Below, one piece after another: positions 1 to 8,138 of a stretch of 64,000 nucleotides of DNA. The DNA is from CAVRXZ01 sp963773035. Its GTDB lineage: Bacteria > Acidobacteriota > Vicinamibacteria > Vicinamibacterales > CAVVIG01. The stretch lies in assembly GCA_963773035.1 (NCBI GenBank), contig CAVYZX010000010.1:310001-374000 (forward strand). Reading direction: 5' to 3'. Numbering within the stretch: the stretch's first letter is position 1; every line of letters begins with the position of its first letter. Under the pieces are notes generated by a model. The model did no database searches, had not been told where the DNA came from, and saw only the letters and a list, made by a program, of their open reading frames with translations. The position numbers and the translations under genes were made by a program.

Positions 1-88
1 GCCCAAGGACGTGCTTCGCAGCGTAGTACGCGTCCTCGTCACAATTGCTACCCGGAAACACCACGACAGCGAACTTGGTCTTAGGCAT
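1..88 (-). CDS. purQ: Phosphoribosylformylglycinamidine synthase subunit PurQ (N-terminal fragment, cut by window edge)
   Basis: Only the first 29 codons lie in the window. The translation begins MPKTKFAVVVFPGSNCDEDA, which is the characteristic PurQ start: a class I glutamine amidotransferase strand followed by PGSNCD. PurQ supplies ammonia to PurL for conversion of FGAR to FGAM in cytoplasmic purine synthesis. The ATG lies 11 bases after the purS stop on the same strand, so purB-purS-purQ form one operon. The catalytic Cys and His lie outside the window. Confidence 0.9.
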   Translation of the reverse strand, partial: MPKTKFAVVVFPGSNCDEDAYYAAKHVLG

Positions 89-99
89 GGTTCACCCGC

Positions 100-345
100 T
101 CAGTCAACCTCAACGCGATAGCTTTCGATCACCGGATTTGCCAAGAGCTTGTCGGCGACCTCGGCCGCAAGCGCCCTCGCCTGGGCCGACTCCGTCGTCT
201 TCAAGTCCAGCTCGAAGTACTTGCCCTGTCGAACATCCTCCACCCCGCCGTATCCGAGTGACTGCAACGCGTCGGCGATGGTCTTGCCTTGCGGATCGAA
301 TACCGATGGCTTGAGCGTGACGAACACTCGTGCGCGCATTCTCAT
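100..345 (-). CDS. purS: Phosphoribosylformylglycinamidine synthase subunit PurS
   Basis: This 81-residue protein has the size and pattern of PurS, the small dimeric bridge between PurQ and PurL in the multisubunit FGAM synthase. Family marks are the opening beta strand RARVFVTLKPSVFDPQGKTI, the central GYGGVEDVRQGKYFEL segment and the terminal NPVIESYRVEV. It sits between purB and purQ with 11-base gaps on both sides. Its presence implies a small-type PurL elsewhere rather than the single-chain enzyme of enterics. Confidence 0.95.
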   Translation of the reverse strand: MRMRARVFVTLKPSVFDPQGKTIADALQSLGYGGVEDVRQGKYFELDLKTTESAQARALAAEVADKLLANPVIESYRVEVD

Positions 346-356
346 CCCTTCTTCAT

Positions 357-1668
357 TCAGACGGCGCTAGGTACCCGGTCAAAGACTCGTTCGAAGATAT
401 CGTCGACGTGCCGGAATTGCTCGTCCAGATCGAACGCTCGATCGATCTCGGTGCGAGAAAGGGCCCCGGCTCACGTCTGGATCGGCCAGCAGCAGCGCTT
501 TGAAGTCGCGCTGCTCGGAAAATGAGCGCATCGCGTTCCGCTGGACCCATTCGTAGGCCTGCTCGCGCGAGATACCTCGGCGGGCCAGCTCGAGCAGGAC
601 CGTGCCCGAAAAAACGACACCGCGCGATCGCTCCAGATTTTCGCGCATGCGGTCGGGATACACGACCATCCCGTTTACGATCCGAATGAAGCGTCGCAAC
701 ATGTGATCGAGGGCGATGAAGCTGTCGGGAAGAATCACTCGCTCGACGGAAGAATGCGAAATATCGCGCTCGTGCCACAGCGCAATGTTTTCGAACGCCG
801 CCTGGCAATTGCTTCGGAGGAGTCGGGCAAGACCGACGATTTGCTCGCAACCGATTGGATTTCGTTTGTGAGGCATGGCCGAAGAGCCCTTTTGGCCCTT
901 GGCGAACGGTTCCTCGACCTCGCCGATTTCGGTTTTCTGCAGCCCGCGAATCTCGAGCGCACACTTCTCGAGCGACGCACCGCTAATGGCGAGCGCAGCC
1001 AGCAAGTCCGCATGGCGATCGCGTTGGATCACCTGTGACGCCACCGGCGCCGCAGTGAGGCCGAGACGGTCGCAAACTGCAGTCTCGATATCTGGTGAGA
1101 GGTGGGCGAAAGTGCCTACGGCGCCGGAAAGCTTCCCGACGCTGACGATCGAACGAACCCTCCGAACGCGCTCGATGTCCCGTCCGATTTCGGCAAACCA
1201 CAGCGCCAACTTCAATCCGAACGTCATCGGCTCGGCATGAACGCCGTGAGTTCGCCCGATCATCGGCGTTTGCCGGTGCTCGAACGCCCTCGCGCGGATT
1301 GCTTCCGCCAGCGCTTCCAGATCCTTGAGAATCAGGTCGCAGGCCTCGCGCATTTGCAGCGCCTGCGCGGTGTCGATCACGTCTGAGGACGTCATCCCGA
1401 AGTGAAGCCAACGGGCTGACGGTCCGACGGTCTCGGCCACCGCGGTCGTGAAGGCGATGACGTCGTGTTGAGTGGTTCGCTCGATCTCGTCGATCCGAGC
1501 GACATCGATCTGGGCACGCTCTCGAATCTCGCGTGCCGCATCCCTGGGAACGATCCCGGCGGCGGCCATCGCCTCCGCGGCGGCCGTTTCGACCAGCAGC
1601 CATGTCTCGAACCGGCGCTGGTCGCTCCAGATACGGCCCATCTCCGGGTGGGTGTATCGGGCAATCAT
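357..1668 (-). CDS. purB: Adenylosuccinate lyase, with a one-base frameshift near the C-terminus
   Basis: PurB cleaves SAICAR to AICAR and adenylosuccinate to AMP. The TSSD motif (residues 93-96), THGVHAEP (140-147) and the fumarase/aspartase signature SSAMPHKRNP (262-271) are intact. As written, the frame leaves the family pattern at about residue 400 and would stop at 379 after an Arg-rich tail. One base out of phase, the sequence continues as TEIDRAFDLDEQFRHVDDIF and stops at 357-359, exactly as a PurB C-terminus should, giving about 436 residues. One surplus base in the GGGCCCC run at 461-467 explains it. It may be a sequencing error or a real recent mutation. purS starts 11 bases after the restored stop. 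Confidence 0.9.
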
Positions 1669-1738
1669 GAACGCCTAAATCTTGAAACCCAAAGCTGAGG
1701 ACTCCATGAAACCCTGAGGTCGCGATTCGGACTGGACC

Positions 1739-3010
1739 TCAATCGAGCTCAAGCCGTTTCCGTGAAATTTCCAGTCCGTTGACGTTTCCGAGCACCGTGG
1801 CGGCGAGGCAGCCATCCTTGAACAAGTCGCCCGCGACACGCTGCACGTCTTCGGTCGTCACTCGTTCGATTCCCTGCAGCGTTTCGTCGAGTCCGAATTG
1901 TCGATCGAAGTAGATTTCCTGACGGGCCAAGTGCGACATGCGACTCGAGGTGTTTTCCAGGCTCAACATGAGGCTGCCCTTCAGGTGGTCCTTGGCGCGT
2001 TGAAGCTCGGCATGCGTCACCGGCTCCTGTTTGACACCCCGAAGTTCCTCCACGACCAGATCGATGACTTCTCCCACGGCAGAATTCGCGCATCCGGCAT
2101 ACACGGTGAACGATCCGGCATCGCGATACGCACTCAAGCCGCTGAAAACCGCATACGCAAGACCGCGCTTTTCACGAACGTTCTGGAAGAGCCGCGAGCT
2201 CATCGACCCACCCAGCAGCGTGTTGAGCACGTAGCTTGAGTACCGATCGTCGTGATTCTGCGGGTAGCTGCTGGCGCCCAGGCAAAGATGGCTCTGCTCG
2301 AGCTCCTTGTTGCGGATCTGGATCTTCGGGACAACCGTCGGTGGTTCTTCGCCAAGCGGTTCTCCCGTTTTCACGAGATCTTTGAACCGGCCTTCGACGA
2401 GCTCTCGAACATTCGCGTGCTCGAGATTGCCAACGGCCGAGACGATGAGGTTCTGGGAGGTGTAGACGCGGTGGAAATACTGACGCAGCACATCCACGTC
2501 GAACGCGCCAACCGTCTCCGGGCGGCCAAGAATGGGGCGGCCGAGCGGGTGATTCTCCCAGAAGCCTTGCGTGAACAGCTCGTGGACCAGATCGTCGGGC
2601 GTGTCCTCGACCATCTTGATCTCTTCGAGCACGACCTTCTTTTCGCGTGCGATGTCCTCCGAACTGAACGCGGGATTCATCACGATGTCGGACAGGATGT
2701 CGATCGCGAGGGGGAGATGTTCGTCGAGCACTTTGATGTAGTAGCTCGCATATTCCTTGGCCGTGAAGGCGTCGAGCTGGCCGCCAATCGAATCGATAGC
2801 CTGGGCGATATCCTCGGCCGATCGGGTGGTCGTGCCCTTGAACAACATGTGCTCGACGAAATGCGCGATGCCGCCGCGGTCGGCCGTCTCGTGCCGCGAG
2901 CCTCGCGTCAGCCACACGCCGATACTGATGGACCGGACCTGCGTCATCCTCTCGGTGAGAAGACGGAGGCCATTATCGAGAACGTCTCTAACGATCAACG
3001 GGTTCGACAA
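1739..3010 (-). CDS. M16-family zinc metallopeptidase (processing-peptidase/PqqL-like)
   Basis: The family cleaves peptides in a clamshell chamber. The inverted zinc motif HFVEH falls at residues 50-54 if translation starts at the TTG at 3010, followed by an EEIKMVEDTPDD stretch that carries the distal glutamate. Both M16 halves are present, including GSMSSRLFQNVREKRGLAY in the C-terminal half. The frame is open up to 3376, but the upstream part runs through palindromes and the rlmN start and has no family match, so the 423-residue form is chosen. No good ribosome binding site precedes TTG 3010. No signal peptide is seen, so it is probably cytoplasmic. It is divergent from rlmN and 70 bases upstream of purB. 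Confidence 0.85.
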   Translation of the reverse strand: MSNPLIVRDVLDNGLRLLTERMTQVRSISIGVWLTRGSRHETADRGGIAHFVEHMLFKGTTTRSAEDIAQAIDSIGGQLDAFTAKEYASYYIKVLDEHLPLAIDILSDIVMNPAFSSEDIAREKKVVLEEIKMVEDTPDDLVHELFTQGFWENHPLGRPILGRPETVGAFDVDVLRQYFHRVYTSQNLIVSAVGNLEHANVRELVEGRFKDLVKTGEPLGEEPPTVVPKIQIRNKELEQSHLCLGASSYPQNHDDRYSSYVLNTLLGGSMSSRLFQNVREKRGLAYAVFSGLSAYRDAGSFTVYAGCANSAVGEVIDLVVEELRGVKQEPVTHAELQRAKDHLKGSLMLSLENTSSRMSHLARQEIYFDRQFGLDETLQGIERVTTEDVQRVAGDLFKDGCLAATVLGNVNGLEISRKRLELD

Positions 3011-3088
3011 GGTAAGCTCGCAGCGGGAACGCGGCTTGGGGGCCCGTGACGTGCCGCAAAGCCTTGAAAGAAAAGGAATTACCAGCCC

Positions 3089-3195
3089 GCGTGCTATGTT
3101 AGCACGCCCTTGCTGGCTCAGGCAAGGGCCGGCGGCTCCGGCGACAATGCTCCCTTCACATTGTGTCGATGTCTCGTGGCCTTCTAACATGTTAG
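3089..3195. promoter_or_regulatory. Cluster of four inverted repeats between the M16 peptidase gene and rlmN
   Basis: Four palindromes fall in about 107 bases. They are GCGTGCTA-TGT-TAGCACGC (3089-3107), CCCTTGC/GCAAGGG (3107-3113 with 3122-3128), ACAATG/CATTGT (3144-3149 with 3159-3164) and the perfect CTAACATGTTAG (3184-3195). The last ends five bases before the GTG of rlmN. The octamer ATGTTAGC occurs in both the first and last elements. They lie between divergent genes and could be operators or leader structure. The function is inferred from position only. Confidence 0.5.
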
Positions 3196-3199
3196 CGAC

Positions 3200-4300
3200 G
3201 TGAGACATACCGTGACGTCTGACCAGCGTCCGCTCGACATCGCTGAGCTGGAACGTTCTGCTCTCGAAAGTGCCCTCGAAGTTCGAGGCCTCGAGCGGTT
3301 TCGCGCTCGTCAGATATTCCGGTGGATCTACCGCCACGGCGTGACGAGGTTCGAGGAAATGTCCGACCTGCCACAACGGCTCCGGGAAGGCTTTTCCGAC
3401 GAACTGACCATCGCAACTCCGCGCGTCATGGCGCTGGAGCGATCAGTCGACGGCACCGAGAAGTTTCTCCTCCGCCTCTCAGACGGGAAGCACATCGAAT
3501 CGGTGTTCATTCCAGATACGCCTGCCATGACCTTCTGTATCTCGACTCAGGTTGGCTGTGCGATGGCGTGCCAGTTCTGCCTGACGGGAAAAATGGGACT
3601 CGTCCGAAATCTGTCGGCGGGAGAGATTGTGGGCCAGGTACGTGTCCTCGCCGATGCGCTCGCGATGCGGGATCGACGCTTCAACATCGTACTGATGGGA
3701 ATGGGCGAACCGTTGCATAACTACGACGAGACGATGAAGGCGCTCCGGATTCTCGCGGATGAGCATGGTCTGTCGGTGTCGCCTCGTCGAGTGACGCTCT
3801 CAACAGTGGGACTCCTGCCAGCGCTCGAACGCCTCGCCACCGAGCCTCTGATGCCGAATCTCGCCATCTCGCTTCACGCGCCAACCGACGCGATTCGGGG
3901 TGAGCTGGTCCCGCTCAATCGCAAGTACGGCGTCGCCGACATCATCGATGCATGCAAGCGCTTTCCGCTGAAACGCCGGAACCGCATCACCTTCGAGTAT
4001 GTTCTCCTTCAGGGCGTGAACGATGCACCGGAGGACGCGCGTCGTCTTGCCAAACTCCTGTCCGGAGTAAAGTCGAAGGTGAATCTCATTCCGCTCAATG
4101 CCGCGCCTGGGATTCCTTTCGAGCGGCCATCAGACGAAGCGATTGACAGCTTCGCGCAGATTCTGGCCAATCATCACCTGACGGTCTCGGTGCGGAAGAG
4201 CCGGGGCCGCGATATTCGAGCCGCCTGCGGCCAATTGATCGTCGAGGGACACCGCTCGTCGCCAGCGCAGAAACTGGCCACGCTCGCGTTTCACAACTGA
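3200..4300 (+). CDS. rlmN: Dual-specificity 23S rRNA (adenine-C2)/tRNA methyltransferase RlmN
   Basis: RlmN is a radical-SAM enzyme that methylates C2 of A2503 in 23S rRNA and A37 of some tRNAs. The radical-SAM triad is C120, C124, C127 in CAMACQFC, followed by LTGKMGLVRNLSAGEIVGQV and GMGEPLHNYDE. The methyl-carrying cysteine near the C-terminus is C343 in RAACGQL. At 366 residues it has normal length. Translation begins at GTG 3200, with GTG 3212 in frame as an alternative. It ends 7 bases from the convergent mtaB stop. Confidence 0.95.
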   Translation: MRHTVTSDQRPLDIAELERSALESALEVRGLERFRARQIFRWIYRHGVTRFEEMSDLPQRLREGFSDELTIATPRVMALERSVDGTEKFLLRLSDGKHIESVFIPDTPAMTFCISTQVGCAMACQFCLTGKMGLVRNLSAGEIVGQVRVLADALAMRDRRFNIVLMGMGEPLHNYDETMKALRILADEHGLSVSPRRVTLSTVGLLPALERLATEPLMPNLAISLHAPTDAIRGELVPLNRKYGVADIIDACKRFPLKRRNRITFEYVLLQGVNDAPEDARRLAKLLSGVKSKVNLIPLNAAPGIPFERPSDEAIDSFAQILANHHLTVSVRKSRGRDIRAACGQLIVEGHRSSPAQKLATLAFHN

Positions 4301-4307
4301 ACGTCCT

Positions 4308-5594
4308 TCACCGGATCTCTCCTCGCATCGTTTCGCCGGCCTCCGTGACGAGCACAGTCACCCAGTCGTTGCGAGGGCGGCCGGGCGGGATTCTCACCTT
4401 CAAGTAGTTTCCGGTCACGACCAAGGAGCCGTCCTCGAGTGTCAAGCCACGATGAATTGTCCCAACTTGGGACTCTCGAAATCCGAGTGTCAATCGGCGG
4501 CCGATCTCGCGAACTCGGGCGGCCCGATCGCGGATCGCCGCGCCATGAATTTTTCCGCCCATCGCCGCGGCGGCCGTCCCAGGCCGATCGGAATATGGGA
4601 AGACATGGAGGTGAGTTAGCGGAGACGACTCCAGGTACGAGCAAAGCTCGGCAAAGTCATCCTGACTCTCGCCGGGAAAGCCGACGATGACGTCCGAACC
4701 AATCGAGGCACCCGGCATCCGAGCTCGAATCCTGTTCACCAGACGCCTGTAGTCCTCGATCGTGTACGGACGCCGCATCGACGCGAGTATCCGGTCGCTG
4801 GCGTGCTGCAGGGGAAGATGGAAATGAGGCGCGAACCGACCCGAATCCGCCACGAGATTGACAATTTCCGGGGTGCAGTCCATCGGTTCGAGCGAGCTGA
4901 TCCGAAAGAGCAGCTCCGAACGGGTCGAGTTCTGGGGATCAAAACGATCGAGAGCTCGCAGCAGCTCGAACAACGACAAGGCCGGGTTCAAATCCGTTCC
5001 ATACGATCCCAGGTGCACTCCGCTCAACGCGATTTCCTGGAATCCTGCTGCCGCGACTCGACCGACAGAGGCGAGAACCTGGTGGAGCTCCACACTCCTC
5101 GGTCTCCCCCTGGTCGTCGGGATGATGCAGTAACTGCAGGGTTGACCGCATCCTGTCTGAACGGACAAGGTGAAGGCAGTTCGACCGGCAATCCCGGGTT
5201 CGATGAGCGCTCCACAGCTCCCCTCCCCGTCAGCGAAGCGAAACGCCGTTGTGAGGCCGAGATCGCTCGACACGAGCGGAACGAGCCGTGACTTCTCGTC
5301 GTTGGGGACAACCCGCAAGACGTTGGGCAGGAGGCGAAACTCATTCGGCTGCCGGGTCGCGTAGCAGCCCGTTACGACGACTTGCGCGTTGGGATTGGTG
5401 CGTGCCAGGCGTCGAGCTGCCTGCCGGGCACCTTGATCCGCACTCGCCGTGACTGAGCATGTATTGATGATCACCAGCTCGGCTTGTTCGGAAGATTCGG
5501 CGGCCACGGCGCCGCGCTCGCGAAGCGCTTCCTCGAAGCCGAGCGAGTCGGCCTGGTTGACACGACAGCCAAAGGTGATAATGGAGTACTTCAT
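4308..5594 (-). CDS. mtaB: tRNA N6-threonylcarbamoyladenosine (t6A37) methylthiotransferase MtaB
   Basis: MtaB is a radical-SAM methylthiotransferase that turns t6A37 into ms2t6A37. The N-terminal UPF0004 domain carries the auxiliary cluster cysteines C10, C46 and C77 (FGCRVNQ, NTCSVT, TGCYAT). The radical-SAM motif is C149-C153-C156 in GCGQPCSYC. The opening KYSIITFGCRVNQADS is MtaB-like rather than MiaB-like. A TRAM-like beta region (GLTLEDGSLVVTGNYLKVRI) closes the 428-residue chain. It is co-directional with and 21 bases downstream of purD. Confidence 0.9.
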   Translation of the reverse strand: MKYSIITFGCRVNQADSLGFEEALRERGAVAAESSEQAELVIINTCSVTASADQGARQAARRLARTNPNAQVVVTGCYATRQPNEFRLLPNVLRVVPNDEKSRLVPLVSSDLGLTTAFRFADGEGSCGALIEPGIAGRTAFTLSVQTGCGQPCSYCIIPTTRGRPRSVELHQVLASVGRVAAAGFQEIALSGVHLGSYGTDLNPALSLFELLRALDRFDPQNSTRSELLFRISSLEPMDCTPEIVNLVADSGRFAPHFHLPLQHASDRILASMRRPYTIEDYRRLVNRIRARMPGASIGSDVIVGFPGESQDDFAELCSYLESSPLTHLHVFPYSDRPGTAAAAMGGKIHGAAIRDRAARVREIGRRLTLGFRESQVGTIHRGLTLEDGSLVVTGNYLKVRIPPGRPRNDWVTVLVTEAGETMRGEIR

Positions 5595-5595
5595 C

Positions 5596-5622
5596 GCCGA
5601 TCTACGATTGCCGATCTACGAT
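5596..5622. repeat. Pair of 13-bp direct repeats at the purD/mtaB junction
   Basis: The unit GCCGATCTACGAT occurs at 5596-5608 and again at 5610-5622, one base apart. The second copy contains the purD stop codon (5616-5618) and the first lies immediately 5' of the mtaB start. It looks like a very short degenerate tandem element of the kind found between genes. Confidence 0.7.
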
Positions 5623-6911
5623 ATCCGGTTGACAATTTGCGCGAGAGCTTTTCGTCCGATGTCGTGTCGGAATTGCATGCCGTCGAAGTGAATCTGTGAC
5701 ACGCCTTCGTACGCTCGAGCAATTGCCACGTCGAAGCTGGGACCACGGCCGACGACTGTTAATACCCGGCCGCCGGCTGTAACCAGCACGCCGTCCCGTT
5801 GAGCCGTGCCTGCGTGCAGTACCGTTACCTGACTCAGGCGTTCCGCGGCAGCGACGCCTTCGATGGGTTGACCCGACTCGGACGACTCCGGGTACCCTCG
5901 AGAGGCGAGGACAACGCCAACCAGTTTGTCGGTTCTGAGCCGACACGGTTGATTTCGCAAGCGACCCTCAGCGGCATCAATCAAGAGCGGCAACAGAGGC
6001 TCATCGATCAGCGGAAGGACTACCTGCGCTTCGGGGTCGCCAAGTCTGACGTTGAACTCGATGACTTTTGGGCCTTCCACTGTCAACATCAGTCCAACAT
6101 AGAGGAAGCCCCGGAACAGTTGGCCTTCCGCTTCCATGCCGTTGATGACCGGATCGACGATCTCGCGGACGATCCGCGATTCCAAGTTGGAGTCGAGCAG
6201 CACGCTAGGCGCAAATGCACCCATCCCGCCCGTATTGGGACCGCGATCATCGTCGAACGCCCGCTTGTGATCTTGCGCAGATGCAAGTGGCAACGCACGA
6301 TGGCCATCGCTCAAGACGAAAAATGACAACTCCGGTCCAGACAGGCACTCTTCGATAACCAGACGTTCCCCGGCTGTGCCAAAGCGGTGTTCCTTCATCG
6401 CTGCGATGACGGCGGCCTCAGCGGTCGGCAGGTCTTCAGCAATCACGACACCTTTCCCGGCCGCCAGACCGTCCGCTTTCAGAACGACTGGGAAACCAAA
6501 CTCACTCGACCGTACGACTGCAACAGCATCGTCGAGCGACTCAGCCGTGTGAAAGCGCGCCGTCGGGACGTGATGCCTGGCCAGGAACGCCTTCGCGAAG
6601 GCCTTGCTCGACTCCAGCCGAGCCGCGCCGCCGGACGGACCCAGAAGCGACAAACCACAGGTCGAAAACAAGTCGGCAATGCCCAGGCTCAGCGGTAGCT
6701 CCGGTCCAACAATCGTGAAGTCGACGCGCTCCCGTCGTGCGAGTTCGGCTAGGCCTACCGGATCCGCGAGGTCGGCAGGAACGGTTCGCGCGACCGCCGC
6801 CATTCCCGGATTTCCCGGAGCGCAAATCAGCTCGCTCGCCTCCCGTTCGGCGGCCAACCGGGCGGCAATCGCATGTTCACGGGCTCCGCTCCCGAGTACC
6901 AGAACTCTCAT
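5616..6911 (-). CDS. purD: Phosphoribosylamine--glycine ligase (GAR synthetase)
   Basis: PurD is the ATP-grasp enzyme that joins glycine to phosphoribosylamine in step 2 of purine synthesis. The chain opens MRVLVLGSGAREHAIA and shows GNPG, the ATP-grasp segment VVLKADGLAAGKGVVIAE, the PurD mark GPNTGGMGAF and the metal-binding EFNVRLGDPEAQ. Length (431) is typical. It stands apart from the purB-purS-purQ operon, upstream of mtaB on the same strand. Its 5' side faces the rpsU promoter region, so the two are divergent. Confidence 0.95.
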   Translation of the reverse strand: MRVLVLGSGAREHAIAARLAAEREASELICAPGNPGMAAVARTVPADLADPVGLAELARRERVDFTIVGPELPLSLGIADLFSTCGLSLLGPSGGAARLESSKAFAKAFLARHHVPTARFHTAESLDDAVAVVRSSEFGFPVVLKADGLAAGKGVVIAEDLPTAEAAVIAAMKEHRFGTAGERLVIEECLSGPELSFFVLSDGHRALPLASAQDHKRAFDDDRGPNTGGMGAFAPSVLLDSNLESRIVREIVDPVINGMEAEGQLFRGFLYVGLMLTVEGPKVIEFNVRLGDPEAQVVLPLIDEPLLPLLIDAAEGRLRNQPCRLRTDKLVGVVLASRGYPESSESGQPIEGVAAAERLSQVTVLHAGTAQRDGVLVTAGGRVLTVVGRGPSFDVAIARAYEGVSQIHFDGMQFRHDIGRKALAQIVNRIS

Positions 6912-6976
6912 AATCTCAATCGTTTATCGCGTGCAGGCGAGGCACCCGACAATGGCGCCAGGAAGGGACTATTTCG

Positions 6977-7005
6977 TTGACCTTGAAAGAGATTGCGCCT
7001 AGAAT
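6977..7005 (+). promoter_or_regulatory. Predicted sigma-70 promoter for rpsU
   Basis: TTGACC at 6977-6982 and TAGAAT at 7000-7005 are separated by exactly 17 bases. This is a near-consensus housekeeping promoter pointing to rpsU, with a predicted start near 7012 and a leader of about 90 bases. No perfect terminator structure is obvious in the leader. Confidence 0.7.
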
Positions 7006-7101
7006 CCGCGGTTACCTGTGATAGCCTAACACATTTGAATCGACGGATTTAGGGAATGGATCGGGCAGTCAAACACAGTTTCATTGAGGAGCGTAACGCG
7101 C

Positions 7102-7299
7102 GTGGCTGAGGTGAAGATTCAGGAGGGAGAATCTATCGAGAGCGCCCTCCGACGATTTAAGCGCAAGGTTCAGCAGGAAGACATCATCAAGGACATCAAG
7201 AAGCATTCGTTCTACTTGAAGCCCGGCGACAAGCGGCGGGCAAAACAGGCGCTCGCGCGGAAACGGAATCGTAAGAAGCTCCGGCGTGAGCTGGAGTAA
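7102..7299 (+). CDS. rpsU: 30S ribosomal protein S21
   Basis: S21 is a small basic subunit protein that helps 30S initiation. Family marks are GESIESALRRFKRKVQQ, the central KKHSFYLKPGDKRR and a very basic helix ending RKRNRKKLRRELE. I chose GTG 7102 (65 residues) because GAGGAG at 7086-7091 is correctly spaced before it. TTG 7084 is an in-frame alternative that would add six residues but would place that Shine-Dalgarno sequence inside the gene. It leads a short run with a zinc-ribbon gene and a STAS gene. Confidence 0.93.
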   Translation: MAEVKIQEGESIESALRRFKRKVQQEDIIKDIKKHSFYLKPGDKRRAKQALARKRNRKKLRRELE

Positions 7300-7335
7300 G
7301 TCAGTAACGACGCGACCCCGACGAGGTAGCGACCG

Positions 7336-7644
7336 ATGGAGTTCCAAGACCGGATCCTCAGGTGCGTGGACTGCGGCGCGGAGTTTATCTGGACGGCTGG
7401 AGAACAACAGTTTTTCGCCGACAAGAACTTCAAGAACGAACCGAAGCGGTGCAAGGCCTGCAAAGGTAAGCGGGCCAGCCGTCCGGCTGGCGGGCCAGTT
7501 GTTCGAGAGCGTGTGGAAACTGTCACCACATGCTCGGCCTGCGGGAAGGAGACGACTGTGCCCTTCCGGCCGACACAGGGACGTCCCGTCTTTTGTAAGG
7601 AATGCTTCCAATCCCGGAAATTCGCCGGGGCTGGAGGTCTCTAG
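7336..7644 (+). CDS. Small protein with two CxxC...CxxC zinc-binding modules
   Basis: The 102-residue protein has eight cysteines in two zinc-finger modules: C10/C13 with C39/C42 and C66/C69 with C87/C90. The first (ILRCVDCGAEF...KRCKACK) matches the probable zinc-ribbon family often found beside ribosomal and cold-shock-type genes. The second (CSACGKETTVPFRP...VFCKECF) is the finger found in many CxxC-type proteins. The linker is Arg/Gly/Pro rich. Cytoplasmic nucleic-acid or ribosome contact is plausible but inferred. It lies 36 bases after rpsU and is likely cotranscribed. Confidence 0.75.
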   Translation: MEFQDRILRCVDCGAEFIWTAGEQQFFADKNFKNEPKRCKACKGKRASRPAGGPVVRERVETVTTCSACGKETTVPFRPTQGRPVFCKECFQSRKFAGAGGL

Positions 7645-7689
7645 CTTCAACGGTCTCGCTTCCATGCGTCACTGACGGCATGCACGCGG

Positions 7690-7714
7690 GTGACGTTCGC
7701 GTCACTCTGCGAAC
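7690..7714. other. Overlapping stem-loops between the zinc-ribbon and STAS genes
   Basis: GTGACG-TTCG-CGTCAC (7690-7705) is a perfect 6-bp stem with a UUCG tetraloop. It overlaps an alternative stem GTTCGC/GCGAAC (7695-7700 with 7709-7714). The two are mutually exclusive. No T-run follows, so this is not a standard terminator. It may serve as an RNA end or an attenuator. Confidence 0.45.
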
Positions 7715-7768
7715 GCTGTGTTAAGCTGGACCGGTTTTCAGCGCAAACGTAATCCATCTGGAGTCTCC

Positions 7769-8122
7769 ATGCAGATCACGGAACGATTGGTTGGCGATGT
7801 GATGATCCTCGATCTGAAGGGAAAGATTACCTTGGGCGAAGGCGACGAGCTGCTCAAGGACAAGGTCAATAGCATCGTGAGCCAGAATCACCGGAAAATC
7901 GTGCTCAACCTCGCAGACGTCCCGTATCTCGATAGCGCGGGCCTGGGAGAAGTCGTCCGAGCGTACACGACCGTGAGCCGCCAAGGTGGGAACCTCAAGT
8001 TGCTCAACCTAACGAAACGCATCACGGATCTGCTGTCGATCACGAAGCTTTTGACCGTGTTCGAAACCTTCGAATCGGAAAACGACGCCGTGCGGAGTTT
8101 TTCGGCTTCGGCCAAGGTCTAA
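7769..8122 (+). CDS. STAS-domain anti-sigma factor antagonist (SpoIIAA/RsbV-like)
   Basis: The 117-residue protein is one STAS domain. Proteins of this family, when unphosphorylated, bind an anti-sigma kinase and free its sigma factor. The phosphorylatable serine is S56 in YLDSAGLGEVV, preceded by KIVLNLADV. The ATG at 7769 is chosen because MQITERLVGDVMILDLKGKI starts exactly where the family does. The frame extends upstream without homology. No RsbW-type kinase is adjacent, so the partner is elsewhere. Confidence 0.88.
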   Translation: MQITERLVGDVMILDLKGKITLGEGDELLKDKVNSIVSQNHRKIVLNLADVPYLDSAGLGEVVRAYTTVSRQGGNLKLLNLTKRITDLLSITKLLTVFETFESENDAVRSFSASAKV

Positions 8123-8138
8123 CCCGTCACCGCGCTAG

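Noticed and set aside
3011..3376. N-terminal extension of the M16 peptidase to 545 residues
   Set aside because: It would run through the palindrome cluster and overlap the rlmN start, and it contains no M16 homology. The 423-residue form has the usual family length.
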